Positions 1 to 57,846 of a DNA stretch of 64,000 bases are shown here, one piece after another. The notes below the pieces were generated by a model. That model made no database searches, was not told the origin of the DNA, and was given only the letters and a program-made list of their open reading frames with translations. How positions within the stretch are numbered: the first letter of the stretch is position 1; each line of letters starts with the position of its first letter. The translations under genes were made by a program, and so were the position numbers. This DNA comes from Amorphochlora amoebiformis (Eukaryota; Cercozoa; Chlorarachniophyceae): NCBI GenBank assembly GCA_054601695.1, contig BAAHQB010000016.1:868001-932000 (forward strand), in the 5' to 3' direction.

Positions 1-27
1 ATGTTAGGTAATCATTTACATATATTA

Positions 28-105
<78 letters not shown>

Positions 106-130
106 ATATATATATATGTATATATATATT

Positions 131-161
<31 letters not shown>

Positions 162-245
162 TATATTTATTTAAAAGTGTTTTGTATATATGTCTAAATA
201 TATACACATACACTTTGGTAGTAATGAATGCATGTTCATTCTCAC

Positions 246-8141
<7,896 letters not shown>

Positions 8142-8615
8142 GGGTGGCGGTTGCGCACCAGGCCGGCTGCCATCGTTCAGGGTGTGACACGTGAGGGAGA
8201 CAACGTGATATAGAATTTATCTTTCGAAGGATATGTGTGATTATATCTTTCAAGATATCTACTAAAATACATAAAAAGTCGGCTAGGGTAAACGACGCTT
8301 GACAAAAAAGGATCTTGGTGTGTAGCATTTCGCAAAAGCGTGGCTGTTTGAAAGTGAGTGTTTGCGCTCGGCTGTACACCTGTCATATTTCGATTCATAT
8401 ATCTAAATTTTTCTGAGAAAAAAGTGGGAATTATAGTTGTCCTGTCTTTCGGGAGGGCCCGGGGTTCTTTTGGCGAGTGACGAGCATCCCTAGTCGGTGG
8501 AGCGCTAGTCTTTTGTGAAAATAGGGACTGAAGGGCAGCTCTTCGCGTACCTGTCTTTGTATTTTTCTGATTTCTGTTTCTTTCCTGCTGGATTTGTTGC
8601 TAGAGTTAGGCGGTG
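8142..8615. promoter_or_regulatory. Shared upstream region of the Tudor-S1 and PhoD-like genes
   Basis: This is a roughly 470-bp interval between the putative divergent start codons. It contains none of the TA microsatellite that fills introns on both sides and has a balanced base composition. No TATA box, motif or initiator could be assigned with confidence. A bidirectional promoter is inferred from head-to-head gene layout only. Exact limits depend on the uncertain first exon of the left gene. Confidence 0.45.
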
Positions 8616-9643
8616 ATGGCACAGGCTCGGGTCGATTCCGTAGAACTCGACCCTCGTGAAGACTACAGCATTGACCGTGAGACAATTAAAGATGCATTCT
8701 TTCATGTCAATTCTTATGAGTGACTTTTCTGTACTCATAGGATCCGTCGTAGAGGAGAATCCCAGCAACGCGGAGCTCGGTATCCCGATGTCTTCGCCCG
8801 TTCTGTAACTCATATACCAATCCCTCTGCTGCAGGCGCCTCCCACGGAGATTTAAACGAGCGAAAGCTTGAGTCAGTGGGCAAAAATAGGATCCACCGGT
8901 AAACCCGTACCTCTAACCCTGGCTCGGGAATCCCTAACCACAGTCCAGCCTTCCTCTACACTAATTGGAATAAACATCAGCAAATGGCTGACAATAGCGG
9001 TCCACATCGGCGTCGTGGTCCTCGCTCTCCTAATCGGTAAGCTTCAAAGAAGAACAATACGCTTGCCTTATGAGAATTTTCGAACTCTAGGCATCATTAT
9101 CGGATATTTCTCTAACGATTCGGGTGACTCTGGCGACAATAGCGGGGGGACCTCCGATACTGGGTGAAGTATACATATGCGTATAAATACATTATTTACG
9201 TATGCGAATATTATATAAAAGCTAACCTTTAGGTTTGCTTCGCTGCCGGCGAGAGACACTGTGCTGACCAACATCGCGTTTGGGTCTTGTGCTCTGCAAA
9301 CCTATCCGTTGAGTCTCTGACCTCCTTTCCTTCGAGATTTTTTGTGCCCTCTAAGTTCTCTTAGCCTCTCTAAGTTTTCTTAGTCTCTCTAAGTTTTCTT
9401 AGCCTCTCTAAGTTTTCTTAGTTTAGAGGACCATAAGCATGAGGGAAGATGATTTGCCTGCCTCGAACTCTGCCCGAATGTAAAATGAGAGAGATGTGTA
9501 CATGCTATATCAGTCATCCGTTCTGGGACACCCTACTGAGCGACCGCATCCAGGCTCAGCTATTTCTGTTTGGAGGGGATAATGTATACGGAGACTGCAG
9601 AGGGGACCTTACGTGCAAGGCACTTCAGGATGTTCGATTATGA

Positions 9644-9688
<45 letters not shown>

Positions 9689-9830
9689 GTATATACTATC
9701 ATATATAAATGAATATATATATATATATATATGTATCAACATGTCTATATATGCAATACATATATACATGTATATATATACATTTATATATGTAAATATA
9801 TAAATATAGTACATGCACACACACTAGTAC

Positions 9831-9876
<46 letters not shown>

Positions 9877-10091
9877 GTAAATAAATAAAATATACATATA
9901 TGTATATATATATATATATAGATGTATAAATATATGAATAGAATGCCTATGTACATAGTCCAATTGTACAGAAGGTATATATACAACAAAACAATATGTA
10001 TATATATATATATACAATATTACATACTGATAAATTATGTACAGAACACATATTACGTGATGTATATACGTATAAATATATAATATCTATG

Positions 10092-10155
<64 letters not shown>

Positions 10156-10156
10156 T

Positions 10157-10192
<36 letters not shown>

Positions 10193-10293
10193 GTTTATAT
10201 ACCTATATATATATATACATATATATATTACATGCACAGGCATACGAAGACCTGTTCACGAAGCCTAGTTTTTCATACGCCAAGTATACATTA

Positions 10294-10330
<37 letters not shown>

Positions 10331-10421
10331 CGTGTATATATATATATATGTATGAATAATATATATATATATGTAGTTAATGTATATACATATACATATA
10401 TATATAACGTGTATATATATT

Positions 10422-10457
<36 letters not shown>

Positions 10458-10661
10458 CATATATATATATACATATATATGTATGTATGAATAATATATA
10501 TTTATACATTTACATATATAGGTGTATTTATTTATATTTATATAGAAACAGAACTATGTTATTCTCTTATACCATATATAAAGGTCCAAGCTTCCAATAA
10601 TGGCAGTGCCAGACGACCACGACTATGTAATTTTAAACAGCTCTCTTATATGAAATTAATT

Positions 10662-10699
<38 letters not shown>

Positions 10700-10720
10700 A
10701 ATATATGAACATTGTGTGTA

Positions 10721-10779
<59 letters not shown>

Positions 10780-10928
10780 TATATATATATATATATATAT
10801 AACATAAATATATATATATATATATAATATATGTACAAATATATATGTATGATGTAGGTATATTTGTGTGGGTGTACAATTTTTTGAATAGGAGATATCT
10901 GTATGATTGTGAGCATGTTTACGAATAC

Positions 10929-10979
<51 letters not shown>

Positions 10980-11003
10980 ATATGTGTACCTATATATAGA
11001 TGT

Positions 11004-11047
<44 letters not shown>

Positions 11048-11071
11048 GTGTACCTATATATGGATGTGTAC

Positions 11072-11110
<39 letters not shown>

Positions 11111-11492
11111 ATAATTACATACATAATATATGTATGTAGTATATAGTACACATATATACTATAAAAAACAAATATACACATACAAATATGCATACAGGCA
11201 CATGTTCATACACATTATTTTACACCCACGTTATTATACAAAAATACAAAATTATTTATATGTATATATACATATATACACACACACACACATATATATA
11301 TGTATATATATATATATATATATATTATATATTATACATTTATATCACATACACACATATATATATATATATGTATAAACATTCGTACAGATATACGTGT
11401 GAATATATATAATATATATATATATATACATTATACATATATATATATATATATATTTAAATATATAAATATTTTTATGTTGCATATATATT

Positions 11493-11531
<39 letters not shown>

Positions 11532-11885
11532 GTGTATGTACATATATATATGTGTGTATTTATATAACATATATATATATATATGTACATATATATATAT
11601 ATATATATATATCTTATATGTATATAATATACATATGGACACACATGTGTACAAGATTCTTTTGTTCTTCGATTTGAATTTTGTTTTTTCATTTTTTCTC
11701 CATATTAACACATTCTGTTTTCCAATAGGGGTTGAATGACGGCGATGTGAATAATCCTTACAAAGTATCTACCCATACGTATGCTGAATTATGGATATAT
11801 AAAAGATATGAATACTCATATGTATTTATATGCGCGCGTGATATAGATGTACGCGCGTGATATAGATGTAAAAAATCATATGCAC

Positions 11886-11922
<37 letters not shown>

Positions 11923-12320
11923 TAGCTTTATATCTACACATTTATTTATATAGTATGAACATAGATACGTACATACATACATATATATATGGGTATATAT
12001 ACATGTACATACATATAGACATATGTACATATGTATATATATATATATATCCATAAATATATATGTATCTATATACACATGTATACAAAAATTGGTATCC
12101 ATGTTCATGAGTATACATATGAGGTATGTCTACATTTTATATTAGTATTTGTGTAAATATATATATGTATATGTTTTTTTATATATATATGTGTATATAT
12201 ATACAAATATTTGTATATATATATACATTTAGATGTAAAAATAAAAGGTTATCTACTTACTACATTCTTACTTTCTACAAACAGTTAATGTATATCTAAT
12301 ACATAAACTAGATGGGAATG

Positions 12321-12354
<34 letters not shown>

Positions 12355-12796
12355 GATATTATATGTACATATATTCATACATATATACTAAAAATGAATG
12401 GATATATGTATAAAGATATGTGCATACACCTACATTTATATATATATTTATATATATATATATAGGTCATCGCCAAGGAGATGTTCCTCCAATACTTCCA
12501 GGTACATACATAAATATATAATAAGAGTATATATATATTATATACATATATATATATATACATATATTATTTACGAATATAAAGGTACATATATACATAT
12601 ATATATATATATAATGCAAATTTATGCATATATTAGATGCACAAATCTATACATGCATAATACAAATATGTGTATATAGGTTACTTATTTATATATGTAT
12701 AATTCGACACAAATCAATATAAGCCCTCTATAATATAAAGATATATGTCCATGTTTATAGGAATTGTGTATACATGTATATATAAGCAATATATAC

Positions 12797-12852
<56 letters not shown>

Positions 12853-13075
12853 ATACACACACATATATTCAAATATATATTTTATGAAAGAATGTACATG
12901 TATGTGATTGATATTAACGTGTGTATTACACATACACCCTTACGCAATATATATATATAGGATATGATCGTGTGTGTGATTGATATTAACGTGTGTATTA
13001 CACATACACCCTTACGCAATATATATATATATATATAGGATATGATCGTGTGTATGATACATATAACTTTACACA

Positions 13076-13114
<39 letters not shown>

Positions 13115-13384
13115 ATATATGAATTTATATGTGTGGGACATGTAAATATATATATATATATATATAATATGTAAAAATAAAGGTTTCCGACGACGACCCA
13201 CGCAGAAACCGAGGTGGCCTGTATTACTCTAAGAGCTTTGGACACTCTCCTAACAGGGTTCAAGGTGTTTTAGGCTTAATTTTCTAACATTAATATTATA
13301 TCTATGAGTAAACATATGTGTATATGTACATATTTATGTATATATTATTTATATATGGAAAAGCATATATGACGGTATGCCTAT

Positions 13385-13433
<49 letters not shown>

Positions 13434-14008
13434 AACATATATATTATTTTATATATATATGTATATGCATATATATATATATATATATCATATATTTATG
13501 TGTATATATATATGCAACACATTCAGCATGGAATTCGAATGTAATCAAATATTTCTTCGAGATCAATACGTGCGTGCATAACTGTTAAATGGGTACAGTA
13601 CACAACATACATAACAATAGTAATTATGTTGGATACGAGATGGTTTCGGGGGACCTTCACGAAAACCGATATGCCTTGGTAATTTTAATTTTTACTTTGT
13701 TCTCCCGCATTTTCATCTCGTATACTTCACATTCCCGTCATCTCTTTTCCTTTGTTTTTCTTTTCCATTCTTGTTTCCTCGCTTGCTTTGATTTATCAGG
13801 ACCCCAGGGAAGGAGGAATATATGGCTAGCTGGTCGACTGAGGCTAATGCAACTATGCTTGGTATTTATTCATTACATATATATATATATATATGTGTGT
13901 GTGTGTATGTAAACAGTATATATATATATATATATATATAAATATATCAATATATATATATATATATATATATCAGAAACATATTCCTTCTATATCTGCA
14001 TGTATGCA

Positions 14009-14072
<64 letters not shown>

Positions 14073-14346
14073 GCAACACAATACATGAATAAAATATATA
14101 TATATATATATGTATATACATGTATGTGTATATATTTATATATATAAATATATATATATTTATGTGTGTATAAATACATATGTTAGTTACATACACCATA
14201 TAAGTACATACATCCATATTATTAGGTATGCATATATCTATCTAGTCTACAGAGTATATAGTGTTCTACAATATACGTATATATATAAAAGAATATTCCA
14301 TACATATATTTGTACATACATATATATCTATATATTTATATGTATT

Positions 14347-14385
<39 letters not shown>

Positions 14386-14833
14386 ATTAGATATATCAAT
14401 GCACACACATATTGTACATCTCAATTTAGGTATTATAACATATATATATATATATACATATATGTATTATCCATGTTTGTATACAATTAAACATACATCG
14501 TATTTATAACGTATAAATATATTTATATATATATATATTTATAACGTAAATATGTACAAATATGAATATACCATACGTATGTTACAACATATTGATTTAT
14601 TTCCCTTACATAAATATTATACTTCCATTTTAGGCGCTGAGCAGTGGAGATGGCTTGAGCAACGCTTCCGCGAGCCTGCAGACATACGTCTGGTTCTCTC
14701 TACCGTCCAGGTTCTCAGAAACTCAGAAAGATCTTGGAAGATTCTAGGAATAAAAAACTCTCAAAACTGAATGGTTTTACTCAAATGCGGTTTATCTTTC
14801 TGTGTCTCGGTATCTCTATGCATATGAACACAC

Positions 14834-14865
<32 letters not shown>

Positions 14866-15447
14866 GCATATATATATACATATATATAATATATATCTGT
14901 TTATATATATATATATATATATATGTATAAAAATATATTTATACATAGTGAACAGTATATACTAGCATAACAAATATTCACAAAATATATACATATGCCT
15001 GTCTTGATATTTCTATTAATATATTTATGTACACAAATACACACATATGACATATATATACGTATATATATATATTATATATATATATATATATAGAATA
15101 TGTATATAAATATATATATGTATATATATATATATCATGTATATACCCAAATATGTTAGCATAACATGTCACGTAAACTTACTTTATCATCAGCTATGCA
15201 AATGTAGAAATATGTGTATATATAATATATTATAAATAATTATATATACATATATTATACATATACACATATATATACATACAGGTTCTCCCAATAGGTC
15301 ATGGATTTGAAAAGTGGATGAACTTTCCTCAAGAGGTCATCAAACTTATCGACATCATCGAGCGAACCAAAGCCAACGGGGTATATATATACATATGTGT
15401 ATATATATATATGTAGGTGTAGATATGTATTTATATATATGTATATA

Positions 15448-15479
<32 letters not shown>

Positions 15480-16947
15480 GTATGTATATATCAATATATT
15501 CATATACTGTACTCATATATAAGTAGACATTTTTCTATACATATTTATACATGCATTCATACATTACAAACATATATTGGTATATTTTTGTACATATATA
15601 TATATATATATGTATATTATATATATATATATAATATATATATATATGTATAACAACCCCGTTTCACTTGTATTATGTATCTACTAAACACCTTTACTTA
15701 TATATATATATATATATATGTATATATAATATATATATATATATAATTACATACCTACGATACCAGTACATATGCCCTCATGACATGTGTAAAATATGGG
15801 GGCTATACATAAGGCTCACACGCCTGTGTCTTTAAGAAGATTATATCACATACGTACATATATCCATATCTATGTACAGTATTCGAATGAAGTATATAAC
15901 ATACATATGAAGTGTATAAATATACATATACGCATGACATTTGTACACAAAAGCATCAGTACCTGTTATTATAATAGATACATACATATAATAGTAAATA
16001 CACGTTAGATATACATACACATACACATATAAATGTGTATTTTGTTTCCACACATAATGTACATAAAACATATGTATGTAATATTATTATGTTACATAAC
16101 ACGTATATAAAACACTCCCAGGTCGTGCTCCTATCTGGTGACCGTCATATCGCCGCTATCTATCAGATTAGTGAAGTCACACGTCCAGATGGCTCCAAGA
16201 GGTTAAGGGCGGCGTTTACACGCTCTCTAGCTATCTCTCTCCTCTCGCTATTTTGAATTTTCTCTTCTCTTTCTCCACTCTGTTTTCCTCTTCTTTGCCC
16301 CTTACTTCTCAATCTCTCTCTCTAAAATTTTCTCGCTCCCTTCTCCTCAATCATATTCCTCTCTTCTCTCCCTGTCTCTTTCTTCCTCTTCTTCGTCTCT
16401 CTTCTCTCTCCGCTCTTCGTCTTTCTTCTCTCTCTGCTCTTTTTCTCTCTTCTCTCTCTCTCTTCTTCGTCTCCCTTCTCTCTCTCTCTTCTTCGTCTCT
16501 CTTCTTCGTCTCTCTTCTCTCTCTCTTCGTCGTCTGTCTTCTCTTTCTCTTTGGTCTCATACTTCTCTTTCTCCCTTCACTCTCACTCTTTCTCTTCCCC
16601 TCTTCTTTTCTCTCTCTTTCCCTTGTCTGTCTCTCTATCTATCCATCAAGCTATCCTCTCTCTTCCCTCAACCCTCTCTGTTCCTTTCTCTTTTTCTCTT
16701 TCTTCCCACTCTGTGCTTTCTATCTATTCTCTCTCTCTCCTTTCTCTCTCGCGCTCTCTCTCCTTTCTCTCTCGCTCTCTCACCTTCCATGTCTCTTCCC
16801 TCTGTCTCTGTCTCTCTCTGTCCTCTCCCTTCTTTCTCCCTGTCTTTCGTTTCCTCTGTAACACGAATGGAGAGGGAACCCAAGGGCTCGAGTTCGACGG
16901 AGAGATTTGAATCGCGATAACATTTATGTACAAAAATACGATTATTT

Positions 16948-16998
<51 letters not shown>

Positions 16999-17106
16999 AT
17001 ATATATACATGTGTGTGTGTGTGTGGATACATTTATGTAAGTGCCAATATACTATAACAAGTACATTAATAACATTCCATGTAAATATTCATATATTTAT
17101 ATCTAC

Positions 17107-17153
<47 letters not shown>

Positions 17154-17747
17154 CATATATATATATATGCACACATACATATCTATTATATACATACAAA
17201 CAAAATATATGTGTAGCGTATAATATTGTCCATTTACATACATTACACACATACACATATAGATATATACATATAACTAAATACTAGCAAATACGTGTAT
17301 ATTAAATTTGTATATAGGGTGGCCCCGTATACCCTTACGGAGATGACATCTTCTTCTCTGACGCATACGCAACTATTCAATGACACTATTGCGCCTCTAC
17401 GAGTTGGAACCCAGGTATAAGTTACTTAAGAGATTATACATATATACATATATATATACACACATACATATATATATAAACATATATGTATACATACATT
17501 TAATTTAGGTTAACGATAACAATATTGGCTATATCAAAATCAACTGGGCAGCCAGATATGTCAACCTCTCGATTGTCACCGCCGGAGAGTCATTGGATCA
17601 GGTAAAATGAGAGAGAAGAGCTTCAATTTAAATTTTGATTTATTAATGACTTTTACTCTTAATCGACTGCAGTCAAGACTGTACACAAACGACGCTGGGC
17701 TGCCGTTGGAGAGTATCGGACTGAACCTGGACGACTTGAGAGTTTAA
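8616..17747 (+). CDS. Membrane-anchored PhoD-like metallophosphatase
   Basis: Twenty exons join in phase to 454 codons plus TAA. Residues 1-55 are acidic, then basic (KNRIHRK). They are followed by a single hydrophobic helix ([18 protein letters not shown], about residues 56-78) with its positive side inward, and then an Asp/Ser/Gly-rich linker, so a type II membrane protein with an external catalytic domain is inferred. Alkaline phosphatase D family motifs follow in order: [60 protein letters not shown] and ALT-type EMTSSSLTH, ending in NLDDLRV. These residues bind the two metals of PhoD-type phosphomono/diesterases. One oddity is that the position before DDHD, normally Trp, is Pro (MAVPDDHD). 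The start at 8616 is chosen because the exon ends in a good GTGAGA donor whose phase matches exon 2. Substrate is unknown. Confidence 0.93.
9340..9425. repeat. 18-bp tandem repeat in PhoD-like intron 6
   Basis: Four near-identical copies of a unit close to CTCTAAGTTTTCTTAG are separated by CCT or TCT. Each copy ends in a pyrimidine-rich TTCTTAG that looks like a splice acceptor, yet the real acceptor is about 90 bp further on at 9513. Confidence 0.8.
9632..10239. repeat. TA-microsatellite intron (PhoD-like intron 7)
   Basis: Repeated (TA)n runs of 20 to 60 bp are broken by CATATG, TGTA and ACATA variants. There is no other coding signal. The Tyr-Ile reading frames here are repeat translations. 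Confidence 0.9.
10289..10510. repeat. Inverted and direct repeats within TA sequence
   Basis: CATTAACTACATATAT near 10288 is repeated in inverse as ATATGTAGTTAATG near 10368. The segment with ATAACGTGTATATATAT, and later GTATGAATAATATAT, also occurs twice in direct orientation. This lies in a PhoD-like intron. Confidence 0.7.
10640..11728. repeat. TA-microsatellite intron (PhoD-like intron 9)
   Basis: This holds long (TA)n arrays plus a direct duplication at about 10979-11075 of a segment reading AATATGTGTACCTATATAT then GATGTGTACTATATA. A short TG run lies at 11093. No gene is seen. Confidence 0.85.
12901..13080. repeat. 72-bp tandem duplication in intron of PhoD-like gene
   Basis: A unit beginning GATTGATATTAACGTGTGT recurs 72 bp later (12906 and 12978). 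It includes TTACACATACACCCTTACGC and GGATATGATCGTGTGT. A third, decayed partial copy follows to about 13080. It is almost perfectly conserved, so the duplication is recent. Confidence 0.85.
16245..16860 (+). repeat. 600-bp polypyrimidine (CT-rich) tract
   Basis: An almost pure C/T stretch built from TCTCTC, CTTCTTCGTCTC and TTTCTCTC words fills much of the large intron between 16202 and 17317. It yields a long Ser/Leu/Phe reading frame that is not a gene. The pyrimidine strand is the sense strand of the host transcript. Confidence 0.9.
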
Positions 17748-18454
17748 TAGGCTCGACGCTAGTGGTAAGCTATATAGCCATCTGCGCCAGAATTTGACTA
17801 ATAGTAAGTTCATATGCTCATTTTGACTACTGAAATTAATGATTTATATTCTTGTCTAGACCCTATAGAGTTTGTGACATGTACTAGATCTAGTAGATTT
17901 ATGTATTCTAGATGTTTAGGAAAAAAAAATCATGGCAAAAATTATAGTCTAGATAGTCTCTATCTAGTCTATCTGCTACTATATCTAGTCTATAGAGAGT
18001 CTAGAGAGTTCAAGCATACGCTCATTAATCAATAAGTATATCTAGTAAATCCGGCCGTATACTAGGTCTAGCTAGCTAGTAGGTATATATATTTATATAT
18101 TCATCTAGATTTATTTACATATGTTGATATATCTGATCGAAGTATATACTAGATAATAAGTTAGTGATTTAGTGATCGTGCAATCTAGATGGAAATATAC
18201 ATCTAATGTTTTTAAATTTTTTTCTTTTTACCGAAACATGGCAATAATTTGGATAATTTTGTCTGGGGACACTCTAGCACTAGTACTAAAAGTAGATAAA
18301 GTGTATTATCTACATTATGGTGACCATTGAGTAAAATTCAGATATTATATAGATCACACTACAGTCTTTAAGATAGTCCGAAGCTGTGGATAAATCTTGA
18401 GCTACCAGGGCTTATGATCACCCTTATAAACATAATCAAGCTATGGTTCTAGAA
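17748..18454. other. Convergent intergenic region, CTAG-rich
   Basis: This lies between the stop codons of the plus-strand phosphatase and minus-strand kinase. It carries on the order of 20 CTAG tetramers in about 700 bp, often within TCTAGTCTAT or CTAGATCTAG words, and almost no TA microsatellite. No coding segment joins either gene. It presumably contains both 3' ends, but I could not assign poly(A) sites. Confidence 0.7.
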
Positions 18455-34263
<15,809 letters not shown>

Positions 34264-34817
34264 CCCCGATCCCCAGTACCGCTTCCGCGTATGTCGAGAG
34301 TCTCGAGACCAGTCCATAGATTTTCTGGAAACAAAAGCAAGCACCTTTCAACTGAATCTTGTCATTAACGGCTCAAAAAAGGCAACGGAAAATTTGTCCG
34401 AAGAGCGCGTGGTCCTGATTCGGGTAATGAATAGACGGATAGACAAAGGGAAGCAGAGATAGGTGAGAGGGGACCTTGTGTTCTTGGAATCTGGGCGGCG
34501 ATGACCAAAGAGATTCAGGCCTCCGCGCAAGCGCGTTCTGTTTCGAAAATGGGGAGGACTAAACGATATTCCAGCTTCGAGCGATGTTTCTAACGATCTG
34601 GGCACGGTATTCATTGACGGTTGGAAACATGCGAACACCGTCATGCTCGCCAGGGCCACATGGAGACGTCCCATCCCTGGGCGATTGACGACTTGACTTG
34701 CTGTGCTTGGAGTCTTGTGGAGCTTCCAGTGGGTCTCGAAATTGAATCCCCGGGGATTCCTGTGGAAAACCCGAATTGTCTGATTGTCACCCTATCCCGT
34801 CACACGAATGAAAGCCA
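34264..34817. promoter_or_regulatory. Shared upstream region of SRPK and PRP28 genes
   Basis: About 550 bp separate the divergent start codons of the SRPK and PRP28-type genes. The region is free of TA microsatellite and GC-richer than the introns. No promoter motif was recognised. A CCAG acceptor-like site at about 34327 leaves open a short 5' extension of the kinase. Confidence 0.5.
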
Positions 34818-55275
<20,458 letters not shown>

Positions 55276-55551
55276 TAGAATATTTAGGGTCGCCGCAGCG
55301 GTCTATCTTTTTATATGAAATTGGACAAGGATGGATTTCGACGTAAAATATTATCAAGTGACCAAGCTATTGGTGTGTCATACTACAATGTTGGTAATGC
55401 CTATATCTCGGAAATAAGTTACCGTTACAATATCTTTGTGTTATTATTATTATATTACATGTACATATATATGAAATGTAATTGTAAGTGACTTCCGGGC
55501 GTGTTTTCATGCACGTGCGTGTGTACATCTAGTACATGTACGTATATCTAG

Positions 55552-55582
<31 letters not shown>

Positions 55583-56683
55583 GGAGCTAGACATTGTTTG
55601 TACATTCTAGCCTTCTCCGAAGCTTTGCGTGCAATAACTAATACGGCTACACTAGGCGGTAGCTCTGATATATCAACATATAGCATGACGATCTAGTATC
55701 TAGGATACATACGTACGCTAGTATGCGTACGTATGTATGCATATCTAGATATTCACTATATTCGAAGTTCTGTACATATACTAGATACGAGATATAACGA
55801 ACACTAGTAACAATTTACTAACAACATACTCATACTAGACATACGGAAGGACCGAGACGTGCTAGACGTACTACTACTAGTACTATAGTCATACGTAACC
55901 ATGAACATTCTGGCTACTTGCTTATGTATCATACGTAGGCGTGACATAACTTTCTTTCTGGAAACGTAGCTATGTCTGGTCCAGTTACATCGTCTAGTAC
56001 GAACGTACCGTACGAAACAACGTCTCCAACAGAACACCAGTGGTACCCGAGACGAGAAGATTCCAAGATATCGCGACGAAAAGACTGGGAAAGATCGATG
56101 TAAACACTGCTGTGCCGTCGGTCATGGGATCAACGAGTACAATTTAACTGTACAAACGTACGCGTACGTCATGAACTTAACTTGAACGGTGCGTACGCAT
56201 ACATCTATATCACGATCACGACATACGTACGCATAGTACTAAATTACTAATATAGTCTAGATATTATAAGCGTTATCGAACGTGCTAGAGACGTACTAGA
56301 CGTACCTACCGTACGTACGTACGCACGCAACTTTTGCTTTCAAGTGAGCCCGCGATTTGACTCAGTTACCAATATACATCTACAACGTTTAGTCATTAGT
56401 ACTCATTACATCCGCATGCGCAATGCCGCACGAAGGTTAATTAGATCTCGCTGTGCTACGGTTACGTATACCCATGAAATATAAGCCCAAGCTCATGGTC
56501 ACAGTCTAGCTCTATAGCTGGACGACCGTTCATACGATAATCCGAGCCGCTGGAATCACGATGTAAAAGAAATAGGCTCATGATGACAATGTAAACTAGA
56601 TACGGTTTTCACGGTAACTAACGAAGGGTTCGAGGATACAATTCTATGCCAGAAAACACTTCATCCGGGCCGCTATTTGCCAG
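55276..56683. other. Convergent intergenic region rich in CTAG and CGTACG
   Basis: This lies between the helicase stop and the hydrolase stop. About 20 CTAG tetramers and many palindromic words such as CGTACG, GTACGTACGTACG and ACTAGT fall within 55500-56350. One short TA run is at 55550. No reading frame is credible. It must hold both 3' ends. Confidence 0.7.
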
Positions 56684-56789
56684 TTAAACTTTAGCACACT
56701 CCAGAAGTCTACGAGAAAACTCCAGGGGAAGCTCCTCGTGGGGGCGGTGCCCACAACGTTCCATAACGGTCTGTTTTATACATACATAC

Positions 56790-56835
<46 letters not shown>

Positions 56836-56887
56836 AGACACATCAAATATAATACTTCGTACACGTTAATATGCGGGAAGCATATGC

Positions 56888-56946
<59 letters not shown>

Positions 56947-57112
56947 TATACATATACATATAAATTTATATTTAATATGTATATGTATATATTTAAAAGA
57001 TTTACATATTTATTTATTTATATACATAGAGCCTAGTATACAAATGGGATTTCGTACTTCATTTTTGTGGTACATTCATGGATAGAAGATAGTATATATA
57101 TATACACACAAA

Positions 57113-57151
<39 letters not shown>

Positions 57152-57203
57152 TGTATATAATAAAAAATATATATATATAATTTAATCACACACATTTACA
57201 CAC

Positions 57204-57234
<31 letters not shown>

Positions 57235-57491
57235 ATATATACATACATATATACATGCATACATAATACATATACATGTATATATGTATGTTTTCATATA
57301 CTTTATCCATGTATGTATGTTTGTATGCAAGTATTCATGTATATTCATACAATAACATGTGTCCAAACAAATTTGAAAATAACAGGTTCAATTGGATCTG
57401 TACATATATATATATATATACATACATTTATTTTTATTATAATATATATATATATATGTTATATATACATATATATACATATATATAAAAT

Positions 57492-57525
<34 letters not shown>

Positions 57526-57802
57526 GTGTATATATATATACCAAGGTGCATTTCTTTGCATGGTGAGGCTTGAGGTTTTTAAATGCAAGTTCTGAATCGG
57601 CTAGAGGCACCTGTACATATACATGTATAGAAGTTATATATATATATATATTTTCGTGTCATATATATCTATATCTTCATCTATATCTATGATATATATA
57701 TATATATATCTACATATTTTTACATATTTTACACATTATATCATAACATTTATTATATCATAGACAACACTAGATGTGTATGTAAATACGTATAGAATAC
57801 GT

Positions 57803-57846
<44 letters not shown>

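Larger units (their letters stand above)
8616..17747 (+). other. Exon map of the PhoD-like gene
   Basis: Exons: 8616-8676, 8741-8779, 8835-8898, 8981-9036, 9091-9163, 9233-9307, 9514-9631, 10240-10283, 10584-10626, 11729-11764, 12466-12501, 13183-13264, 13621-13678, 13800-13861, 14634-14710, 15285-15380, 16122-16201, 17318-17414, 17509-17601, 17673-17747. The sum is 1365 nt, divisible by three. The first five introns are short (54-82 nt) and have no TA repeat. Introns 7 to 12 and 14 to 17 carry long TA runs. Confidence 0.9.

Noticed and set aside
8720-8740. A 21-nt intron GTGACTTTTCTGTACTCATAG in the first phosphatase exon
   Set aside because: The GTGAGA donor at 8677 gives a 64-nt intron and the only phase that leads into the membrane helix and the rest of the gene.
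16253-16861. 202-residue Ser/Leu/Phe reading frame, and similar ones at 25948-26607 and 51329-52502
   Set aside because: They come from pure CT/GA tracts inside introns and are open in several frames on both strands.
55804-56037. 77-residue minus-strand reading frame in the second convergent spacer
   Set aside because: No splice partners, Ser/Arg/Met-rich by composition, and located in the CTAG/CGTACG island.
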